Below, in pieces: positions 8,094 through 13,129 of a stretch of DNA of 13,129 nucleotides. Source of the stretch: Flavobacterium sp. Its GTDB lineage: Bacteria; Bacteroidota; Bacteroidia; Flavobacteriales; Flavobacteriaceae. Within the stretch, counting starts at the first letter, position 1; every line of letters begins with the position of its first letter. A model generated the notes under the pieces. That model was not told the DNA's origin. It ran no database searches and saw only the letters and a program-made list of their open reading frames with translations. The stretch spans positions 1 through 13,129 of the forward strand of contig NZ_DQDX01000130.1 in assembly GCF_003525665.1 (NCBI RefSeq). The letters are read 5' to 3'. A program made the translations under genes and the position numbers.

Positions 8094-8732
8094 TTAAAGC
8101 ATAATTATTCGGTTTTTGATGGCAAATAAAACCAAACCTATTCTAGTTTTTACTTCCAATTTCGCAAATAAATGTTCCCGATAACCATCAATTGTTTTTG
8201 GGCTTAAACACATTTCGTTTGCAATTTCTTTATAAGTTAACTCGGTGCAGGCCAATTTTATAAACTCTATTTCACGTTCTTTTAAAACATCTTTACTGTC
8301 TTTATTTTCGATTTTATGAATCAACAATCCCGAAATCATTTTGGTGTAATAAAACCCTTTATGATAAACATCAAGTAAAGCTTCTTTAAAAATTGCTGGT
8401 TCGGTATCTTTTAGCAAATAACCTTTGGCACCATTTGTGAGCATTTTTATTATTGTAGCATCATCATCATTAACCGATAATGCCAAAACTTTCAAATCGG
8501 GATGATTCGATTTTATCCATTTCATAGTTTCAATTCCGTCCATGATTGGCATATTTACATCCAATAAAACAATGTCTGGTAAAGAAGATTCTATAGCGAT
8601 ATGATTTATAAATTCCTTACCATTAGAGAAAGTTCCAATTACATTAAACTCTTCAAAACTTCCAATTAAATAGGATAATGAATTTGAAAATAAGGAATGA
8701 TCGTCAACAATTATGATGTTTATTTTATTCAT
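8094..8732 (-). CDS. NarL/FixJ-family response regulator (REC + LuxR-type HTH)
   Basis: This 212-aa two-component response regulator probably binds DNA once phosphorylated. The receiver (1-120) has the acidic pair D10/D11, phosphoacceptor D58 in LLDVNMP, S86 in ALS and K108 in LLKD. The LuxR-type helix-turn-helix spans about 147-208, with LKEREIEFIKLACTEL, the recognition helix region LSPKTIDGYREHL and a final KNR segment. The length is standard for the family. Its ATG lies 17 nt after the stop of the HisKA_3 kinase gene on the same strand. The kinase is therefore the obvious phosphodonor, and the pair belongs to a four-gene operon. Its target promoters are unknown; autoregulation of the operon promoter near 10570-10600 is a simple possibility. 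Confidence 0.95.
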   Translation of the reverse strand: MNKINIIIVDDHSLFSNSLSYLIGSFEEFNVIGTFSNGKEFINHIAIESSLPDIVLLDVNMPIMDGIETMKWIKSNHPDLKVLALSVNDDDATIIKMLTNGAKGYLLKDTEPAIFKEALLDVYHKGFYYTKMISGLLIHKIENKDSKDVLKEREIEFIKLACTELTYKEIANEMCLSPKTIDGYREHLFAKLEVKTRIGLVLFAIKNRIIML

Positions 8733-8749
8733 AGTTATTCATCTTTACA

Positions 8750-9529
8750 TTAATTTTCTGCTGGTATTGGATATTGAATTGTTATTTTAGAACCTTGTGA
8801 AGAAGATGCAATCGATAAATTGGCACCAATTAATTTAGCACGAGTTTTCATATTTAAAAGTCCCGATCCTTTTTTACAGCTATCAACACTAAAACCTCTT
8901 CCTTTATCGCTTATTTCAATTGTACAAATTTGGTTATTGAATTTTATCTTTAAATCGATAACTTCGCTTTGAGAATGCTTCAAAATGTTAGAAATTGATT
9001 CTTGTAAAATTCTATAAATAATGGTTTCGTGTTCGTTGTTTAAGGAAACAACTTCGCCTTCTAGTTCCAACGAACATTCAATATTTTTAAATTTTTGAAT
9101 GCGTTCCAAATCATCACTCACGGCATCAATAAAATTGGAGTCAATTGTAACATCACCATTTATTAGCTTTGCTAAAATCCGAATTTCATTGAGTGATTTG
9201 CTTATTAATTGTTTGGTTTCTACTAATTGGCATCTAGAAAAATTATCTTTTTGCTCTAGCATCATGTTCATTTCCATTAAGGCAACAGAAAGTATTTGAC
9301 CAATATTATCGTGCAATTCTCTACTTACGTTGGTTAGGGTTTGTTCTTTAATTTCGATTTTAGATTTTACTAATTCTGATTGAAAAATAAGTTCCGATTC
9401 GATTTTATCTAGTAAAAACTCAGACTTCTTTTTTTGGAAATAATAGAACAAAATAAATACCGTCGTAAGTAATGTAAACAATACAATACTGGAAGATATT
9501 ATTAATAATTGTATTTCTTCTCGCTCCAT
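8750..9529 (-). CDS. Sensor histidine kinase, HisKA_3 (NarX/DesK-like) type
   Basis: This 259-aa kinase partners the NarL-type regulator downstream. A short N terminus and one membrane helix (about 8-30 from the chosen ATG) are followed by a charged coiled-coil linker and the HisKA_3 dimerisation domain. The phosphoacceptor is H73 in SRELHDNIGQ. The HATPase_c domain shows an N box with N181 in ILQESISNILKH, D208 in ISDKGRGF and GSGLLNMKTRA. There is no periplasmic or PAS sensor domain, so it seems to depend on another protein for sensing. The 7-helix protein encoded just upstream, overlapping by 28 nt, is the natural candidate. A longer version beginning with TTG at 9553 adds 8 residues, but the ATG at 9529 is the better start. 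Confidence 0.92.
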   Translation of the reverse strand: MEREEIQLLIISSSIVLFTLLTTVFILFYYFQKKKSEFLLDKIESELIFQSELVKSKIEIKEQTLTNVSRELHDNIGQILSVALMEMNMMLEQKDNFSRCQLVETKQLISKSLNEIRILAKLINGDVTIDSNFIDAVSDDLERIQKFKNIECSLELEGEVVSLNNEHETIIYRILQESISNILKHSQSEVIDLKIKFNNQICTIEISDKGRGFSVDSCKKGSGLLNMKTRAKLIGANLSIASSSQGSKITIQYPIPAEN

Positions 9530-10149
9530 ACAAATCCGATTATAAAACAACAATACATTAGTAAATTTAGAAAAAATAAAATCAAACTTAACACATTTTC
9601 ATTATAATCGATTAAAAACCATTCAAGTGATAACATAAATGGTAAAAAGGGAACATGAAACAGCAAAACACCTATGATAAACCAAAAATAGATGGACTTT
9701 TGAAAATCCATAATCTTATTAGAATTGACAGTTTCAAAAAAATACCTACAAGATAAAAATACAACGAAACTAATACCTAAGGCAAAACTTATGGTATCAA
9801 TTCTATTAATACCCAAATCAAAAAATAAACGATTGACGAGAAAAAAAAGAAAAAATGAAATCAGAAAAAAAGAGGCTATGTACTTAAATTTCATAGAGTT
9901 CAAAAGTTTTCTTAACAAAAATATATAATAAGAAAAGCTTACTAGGATATAAAAATTAAAGACAACGTAATTTAATAAATTCGTCCACTTTGTGAAATTT
10001 AAACCTACAAACTCTGTTAGAACAGAAAACCAAATCATCGCTACTACCGATTTAGCTTTATTATTGGGCAATTTATGCAAGAAAATGATTCCTACAATGC
10101 CCGCAAATAAAGCTAAATAAATAATGTGAAATCTAAGGTTTGCTACCAT
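9502..10149 (-). CDS. Multi-pass membrane protein, about 7 helices, probable sensor module
   Basis: This 215-aa protein is almost entirely hydrophobic. Likely membrane helices lie near residues 7-25, 35-50, 58-80, 90-110, 118-137, 152-172 and 186-207, with a short charged tail (SEKKYNY). No family motif or catalytic residue is recognised. Its ATG directly abuts the stop of the upstream gene (TAAATG), and its 3' end overlaps the kinase start by 28 nt, so translation of all three is probably coupled. Inference: because the kinase has only one helix and no sensor domain, this protein may detect the signal in or at the membrane. In 7TM-fused kinases such a part is covalently linked to the kinase; here it is separate. 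It could instead be a small transporter or enzyme; nothing in the sequence decides this. Confidence 0.85.
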   Translation of the reverse strand: MVANLRFHIIYLALFAGIVGIIFLHKLPNNKAKSVVAMIWFSVLTEFVGLNFTKWTNLLNYVVFNFYILVSFSYYIFLLRKLLNSMKFKYIASFFLISFFLFFLVNRLFFDLGINRIDTISFALGISFVVFLSCRYFFETVNSNKIMDFQKSIYFWFIIGVLLFHVPFLPFMLSLEWFLIDYNENVLSLILFFLNLLMYCCFIIGFVWSEKKYNY

Positions 10150-10545
10150 TTATCGGCCGTATTCAATTTTTGGTGGATGTCCAATCGAACCATAATTTAA
10201 CAATTCCATATCGGTCATATCTTGTGCAACCTCAGTAGAATTGGGTACTTTGCAAGTTGGAGATAAGAAAAGTGTTGTATATCCGGCTTTATCAGCAGCT
10301 TCATTATCAGAATAAACTCCTAAATAAAAACGAATTCCGTCAACATCGTGTCCTTTTGCAGCGCCTTCAGTTTTGATATAATCAATATAATTTTGAAGTT
10401 CTTCGATAGAAAACCAAACGGCGTTCGCATCCTCTTTTCCAATCGAATCTTCAATTATTGGCGCACGCTTTGAGTTGTAATTTTCATTCAATTCCATTCC
10501 TTTTGCAACACTAATCAAATTTGCTGGTCTTTGGTAATTTCCCAT
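10150..10545 (-). CDS. Conserved-looking small soluble protein of unknown function, first gene of the signalling operon
   Basis: This protein of 131 aa is counted from the ATG at 10545 (MGNYQRPANL). It has no signal peptide or membrane segment. A central VWFSIEELQNYIDYIKTE helix is followed by GIRFYLGVYSD and TTLFLSPT, likely two beta strands, and the tail is polar (LLNYGSIGHPP). Similar VWF...GIRFY...LFL patterns are familiar from uncharacterised Bacteroidetes proteins; this is recalled, not checked. A TTG at 10572 would extend it by 9 residues, but that codon lies inside the -7 promoter box, so the ATG is preferred. The stop touches the start of the 7-helix gene. Being first in a membrane protein/kinase/regulator operon, it may be a modulator or ligand-binding partner, but no function can be assigned. 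Confidence 0.8.
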   Translation of the reverse strand: MGNYQRPANLISVAKGMELNENYNSKRAPIIEDSIGKEDANAVWFSIEELQNYIDYIKTEGAAKGHDVDGIRFYLGVYSDNEAADKAGYTTLFLSPTCKVPNSTEVAQDMTDMELLNYGSIGHPPKIEYGR

Positions 10546-10569
10546 AATAAATTTAGTTTTAAAGTTTTT

Positions 10570-10600
10570 CAAACTTAATTTTTAAATACATCTTTATCAA
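10570..10600 (-). promoter_or_regulatory. Promoter of the four-gene signalling operon
   Basis: On the minus strand a -33 TTG (10600-10598) is followed after 20 nt by TAAGTTTG (10577-10570). Both elements and the spacing match the Bacteroidetes primary-sigma promoter. Transcription would begin near 10563, leaving a leader of about 18 nt before the ATG at 10545. This is the best promoter in the window. Confidence 0.75.
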
Positions 10601-10648
10601 GGGGAAAAACACCCTTTTTTTAGAGTTTTTTCCCTATTTAAAATGGGG
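10599..10648. other. Overlapping inverted repeats in the divergent intergenic region
   Basis: Three hairpins share bases. AAGGG (10599-10603) pairs with CCCTT (10612-10616), followed by T's to 10621. GGGAAAAA (10602-10609) pairs with TTTTTCCC (10627-10634). CCCTATT (10632-10638) pairs with the AATGGGG side (10642-10648) with one G-T pair. The first resembles a plus-strand terminator shielding the downstream region. They can also be read as operator-like symmetry between divergent transcription units. No riboswitch family is recognised. Confidence 0.4.
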
Positions 10649-10680
10649 TAATTGACTCTACTTCTACCTATTAAAATTAA

Positions 10681-10688
10681 TAATTTTA
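10681..10688 (+). promoter_or_regulatory. Weak candidate -7 box for the CYTH-like/amidase operon
   Basis: TAATTTTA followed by C differs from TAnnTTTG(C) only at the last core base and lies 72 nt before the ATG at 10760. There is no TTG at normal spacing. It is the nearest match in this spacer, so it is listed as tentative. Confidence 0.25.
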
Positions 10689-10759
10689 CAAAACAAAAAC
10701 TCACATAATAATTCATAGGAACGATTTGTTTAAGACTATCTAAAAAACTTAATTAAAAT

Positions 10760-11353
10760 ATGTTAGCAAGTAAAGAAATACGATGGTTTTTTGAAAAAGA
10801 AAACAAAGAAATTACAAAGTGGTTTTTAAAGAAAAATCTAACCATCACTACCACAAAACCGAGAACGGATTATTATAAAAAACTCAACCAAGAAAATTTA
10901 TGTATCAAACTTTGCGAAGGAACTATAGAAATAAAAGAACGAATTGGTAAAGTAACTAAAAAGCAAATGGGAAAGTTTGCCTTCGGTTTCATTGAAAATT
11001 GCGTGAAATGGAGTTTTAATGTAAAATTGGAAGATCTTCAAACTAAAGAAATTATTTATGATGAAAATCCTGAATGGATCGAAGTAACTAAAAACAGAAT
11101 TGGATTAAAAATAACGCATGATGCAAACGGAAATTATTTGTTTCTACCCACTACTGATTGTGTAGATTATGGCTGTCACATTGAATACGCCCGAATTCAA
11201 GCTAATGGAAAATTTCTATATTCTTTTGGATTAGAATGGTTTGGCGATAAATATATAGAAATTGACACTACTTTAATTGATGAAATTACTAACACTAGTA
11301 TTCTTGGATGTTTAGAATCTTTTGGATACGCTGAATTTTTAAAACGATTATAA
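10760..11353 (+). CDS. Unknown protein, possibly CYTH-like
   Basis: This 197-aa soluble protein has no signal peptide. It begins with SKEIRWFFE, followed by RTDYYKKLNQENLCIKLCEGTIEIKER (about 35-61), where charged residues alternate along predicted beta strands. Further on are GLKITHD (115-121) and a late IEYARIQANGKFLYSFGLEWFGD stretch (141-163). Alternating charged residues on strands, with E/K/R pointing inward, recall the CYTH/triphosphate tunnel fold, which binds triphosphate and a divalent metal. The classic N-terminal ExExK signature is not clear, however, so this is a fold-level guess. The next gene, an amidase, starts 11 nt after its stop on the same strand, so the two are probably co-transcribed. 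No other recognisable homology is seen. Confidence 0.75.
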   Translation: MLASKEIRWFFEKENKEITKWFLKKNLTITTTKPRTDYYKKLNQENLCIKLCEGTIEIKERIGKVTKKQMGKFAFGFIENCVKWSFNVKLEDLQTKEIIYDENPEWIEVTKNRIGLKITHDANGNYLFLPTTDCVDYGCHIEYARIQANGKFLYSFGLEWFGDKYIEIDTTLIDEITNTSILGCLESFGYAEFLKRL

Positions 11354-11364
11354 AACTAGAACTA

Positions 11365-12351
11365 ATGAAAACTAAATACGGATTCAAACTTTTTTCCATT
11401 CAAGAATTTGAAAATTACATAAAAAATATAAAAGTTGGACGAACCGTTTTATACATTCAGCAACACCACACCTATTCACCAAATTATGACTTATGCAACG
11501 ATATCAATCAATTGGAGTTGCAAAAAGGAATGAAAAACCACCATGTAAACACCAATGGTTGGAGTGATATTGGTCAACATTTTTCTACTTTTCCTGACGG
11601 TTCTATTGCCACTGGACGAAGTATTGAAAATTCTCCTGCATGCATTTACGGATTTAATGCTAATGCAATATGTATTGAAAACGTTGGGAATTTTGATACA
11701 GGAAATGATGTGATGACAAGGCTTCAAAAAGAGACTATTGTAAAAATGACAGCACTATTATGCGCTAAATTTAACATTCCAGTTTCAAGTGATAGAATTG
11801 TTTATCATCATTGGTTCAATCTTGCTTCTGGCGAGCGAAATAATGGTGCTGGCGGAAATAAATCGTGTCCTGGAACTGCTTTTTTTGGAGGAAATAAAGT
11901 AGCCGATTGCGAATCTAATTTTTTGCCATTAGTTCAAAATGTTAAAAATCAAATACCAACTCCTACTCCAATTTCAATTTTAGAATACCGAATAATTACT
12001 GCCAACAAATTAAACGTTAGATCATTACCTTCTTATACAAGTGAAAAAGCTTTAGATAGAGATGCCATTCCTCTAGGTTCTGTTTTACGAATTTTTGAAG
12101 AAAAAAACGGATGGTATAAAATATCAAGTTCATCATCTCATTGGATAGCAGGACGACACACTGAAAAAGTTACTCGTGCAACTGTTACAGCAGATACCTT
12201 AAACATTAGAAATGGTTCTGGAAGTAATTTTAGTATTGTAGGAAGTTTAGCAAAAGGAACCGAAATTTTCATCACCGAGGAAAAAAACGGATGGTGTAAA
12301 ATTGGACTAGAAACTAAATGGGTAAAAGATACATTTGTCACCAAAACCTAA
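11365..12351 (+). CDS. N-acetylmuramoyl-L-alanine amidase (Amidase_2) with two SH3b domains
   Basis: This 328-aa zinc amidase is expected to cleave the amide bond between MurNAc and L-alanine in peptidoglycan. The catalytic domain (about 25-195) has HH at 34-35, HH at 148-149 and C168 in KSCPG. These correspond to the T7 lysozyme zinc ligands H17, H122 and C130, and K166 matches K128. The usual tyrosine in IGYHF (T7 Y46) is Q71 in DIGQHFSTFPDG, apparently a subfamily variant. A proline-rich linker (TPTPTP-like, 198-202) leads to two bacterial SH3 domains (about 208-268 and 272-326), probable wall-binding units. No signal peptide or membrane helix precedes the catalytic domain, so export needs another route or cell lysis. 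Endolysins have this arrangement, but no other phage genes are present. The ATG at 11365 is 11 nt after the CYTH-like gene. Confidence 0.92.
   Translation: MKTKYGFKLFSIQEFENYIKNIKVGRTVLYIQQHHTYSPNYDLCNDINQLELQKGMKNHHVNTNGWSDIGQHFSTFPDGSIATGRSIENSPACIYGFNANAICIENVGNFDTGNDVMTRLQKETIVKMTALLCAKFNIPVSSDRIVYHHWFNLASGERNNGAGGNKSCPGTAFFGGNKVADCESNFLPLVQNVKNQIPTPTPISILEYRIITANKLNVRSLPSYTSEKALDRDAIPLGSVLRIFEEKNGWYKISSSSSHWIAGRHTEKVTRATVTADTLNIRNGSGSNFSIVGSLAKGTEIFITEEKNGWCKIGLETKWVKDTFVTKT
12100..12302 (+). repeat. Direct repeat within the duplicated SH3b coding region
   Basis: The 16-nt string GAAAAAAACGGATGGT occurs near 12100 and again near 12280, 180 nt (60 codons) apart. Each copy is followed after one base by TAAAAT. 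Both encode EEKNGW(Y/C)KI at the same position of the two SH3b domains. This points to an internal domain duplication. Confidence 0.75.
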
Positions 12352-12371
12352 ATCAAATTTAATAATTTGAT
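12352..12371. other. Perfect AT-rich hairpin just after the amidase stop
   Basis: ATCAAATT (12352-12359), loop TAAT and AATTTGAT (12364-12371) form a perfect 8-bp stem starting at the base after the stop codon. There is no U-tract and just one G-C pair, so it is a weak terminator candidate or a 3'-end stabilising stem. Confidence 0.4.
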
Positions 12372-12417
12372 GAATTTATCAATATGTTAAATAAATACCT
12401 ATCTATTACTTTTTACG

Positions 12418-12425
12418 TAAATTTG
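12418..12425 (+). promoter_or_regulatory. -7 promoter element of selO
   Basis: TAAATTTG matches TAnnTTTG exactly and lies 21 nt before the ATG at 12447. The implied leader is about 15 nt. No clear TTG -33 element is present. Confidence 0.55.
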
Positions 12426-12446
12426 TATACCATTCAATTAAAATAA

Positions 12447-13129
12447 ATGCAATTAAAAATTAACAATCGATTTTCTAAAGAACTAACTGCCGATACTAGT
12501 GAAGTTAATACTTCGCGCCAGGTTTTAAATGCCTCCTTTTCTTTTGTAAATCCAAGAATTCCATCCAATCCAAAGTTGATTCACGCTTCTGAAGAAGTTG
12601 GAGCTTTACTAGGAATTTCACCCGAAGAAACGCAATCAGAAGAATTTACAAATGTATTTTCTGGCAAATCAATTTTACCAGATTCAAGACCTTATGCTAT
12701 GAATTATGCTGGTCATCAATTTGGAAATTGGGCTGGTCAATTGGGTGATGGAAGAGCAATTGTTTTAGCAGAAGTGGAACATAATTATCAATCTTTAATG
12801 CTCCAATTAAAAGGAGCTGGATCTACTCCATATTCAAGAAGAGCTGATGGTTTGGCCGTTTTACGTTCTTCAATACGTGAACATTTATGTAGTGAAGCAA
12901 TGCATTATTTGGGTGTTCCTACAACGCGTTCATTATCGTTAATTTTAACTGGAGACGAAGTTTTACGTGATGTAATGTATAACGGAAATCCCGAATATGA
13001 AAAAGGTGCAGTTGTTTGCAGAGTTGCTCCTACTTTTATAAGATTTGGAAGTTTCGAATTGTTTTCATCGCAAAATGATATTGAAAATTTACAAAAGTTA
13101 GCCGATTTTACCATAGAACACTATTATCC
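12447..13129 (+). CDS. selO: Protein adenylyltransferase SelO (YdiU/UPF0061), 5' part
   Basis: The first 227 residues of SelO are present; the gene runs off the right edge. SelO is a pseudokinase-fold enzyme that transfers AMP from ATP, bound in inverted orientation, to protein hydroxyl groups and is linked to redox homeostasis. Visible signatures are YAGHQFGNWAGQLGDGRA (87-104), the nucleotide-loop region LKGAGSTPYSRRADG (121-135) with conserved K122 and R131/R132, SSIREHLCSEAMHYLGVPTTR (141-161) and VAPTFIRFGSFE (193-204). The metal-binding and catalytic aspartates and the C-terminal redox region lie beyond the window. The ATG at 12447 follows a TAnnTTTG box and AT-only leader. Flavobacterial SelO proteins are about 520 aa, so a little under half is seen. 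No frameshift is apparent. Confidence 0.95.
   Translation, partial: MQLKINNRFSKELTADTSEVNTSRQVLNASFSFVNPRIPSNPKLIHASEEVGALLGISPEETQSEEFTNVFSGKSILPDSRPYAMNYAGHQFGNWAGQLGDGRAIVLAEVEHNYQSLMLQLKGAGSTPYSRRADGLAVLRSSIREHLCSEAMHYLGVPTTRSLSLILTGDEVLRDVMYNGNPEYEKGAVVCRVAPTFIRFGSFELFSSQNDIENLQKLADFTIEHYY

Noticed and set aside
9530..9553. N-terminal extension of the HisKA_3 kinase starting with TTG at 9553
   Set aside because: An ATG at 9529 gives a shorter overlap with the upstream gene and a normal N terminus before the membrane helix, so the TTG version is less likely.
10546..10572. Nine-residue TTG-started extension of the small operon-leading protein
   Set aside because: The TTG lies within the TAAGTTTG -7 box and upstream of the predicted transcription start, so it cannot normally be translated from that promoter.
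10573..10759. Riboswitch
   Set aside because: The hairpins do not match any riboswitch core I recognise, and no plus-strand promoter is clear upstream of them.
10760..12351. Prophage or phage lysis module
   Set aside because: The amidase resembles an endolysin, but there are no holin, structural, integrase or replication genes and no att-like repeats in the window.
12905..13114. Minus-strand open frame inside selO
   Set aside because: It is antisense to well-conserved SelO motifs and has no start context or recognisable domain.

Overview
The window looks like chromosomal DNA of a Flavobacteriaceae bacterium, probably Flavobacterium or a close relative. The base composition is AT-rich. Genes lack Shine-Dalgarno-like leaders, and several starts have a TAnnTTTG box upstream, which is the -7 element of the Bacteroidetes primary sigma factor. 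The protein set (RhlE-type helicase, EttA, SelO, NarL-type two-component pair) fits too. No rRNA, tRNA, CRISPR array, IS element or integrase is visible.

Layout. Left (1-2403, + strand): an arginase/formimidoylglutamase-family hydrolase and a DEAD-box RNA helicase. The helicase converges on a minus-strand hybrid histidine kinase (2400-4607). Their stop codons overlap inside the loop of a hairpin that looks like a bidirectional terminator. Centre (4695-8000, - strand): the ABC-F translation factor EttA, a 98-bp array of 14 heptamers, and a class V aminotransferase/cysteine desulfurase-like PLP enzyme.

Right-centre (8094-10545, - strand): a four-gene signalling operon read right to left. It holds a small soluble protein of unknown function, a protein with about seven membrane helices, a HisKA_3 histidine kinase and a NarL/FixJ response regulator. 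The first two genes abut as TAAATG, the next two overlap by 28 nt, and the last two are 17 nt apart. A good promoter (TTG-N20-TAAGTTTG) precedes the first gene.

Right (10760-13129, + strand): a probable CYTH-like protein followed 11 nt later by a zinc amidase with two SH3b repeats and no visible signal peptide, then the 5' part of selO, which runs off the window.

Most genes are ordinary housekeeping or signalling genes. The most interesting items are the four-gene signalling cassette, in which a multi-helix membrane protein is paired with a separate kinase, and the CYTH-like/amidase pair. The heptamer array between ettA and the PLP enzyme and the stop-codon-in-loop terminator are also worth a look. 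The annotated starts of three minus-strand genes needed attention: one appears to be a genuine TTG, and two longer TTG-started versions are better replaced by internal ATGs.
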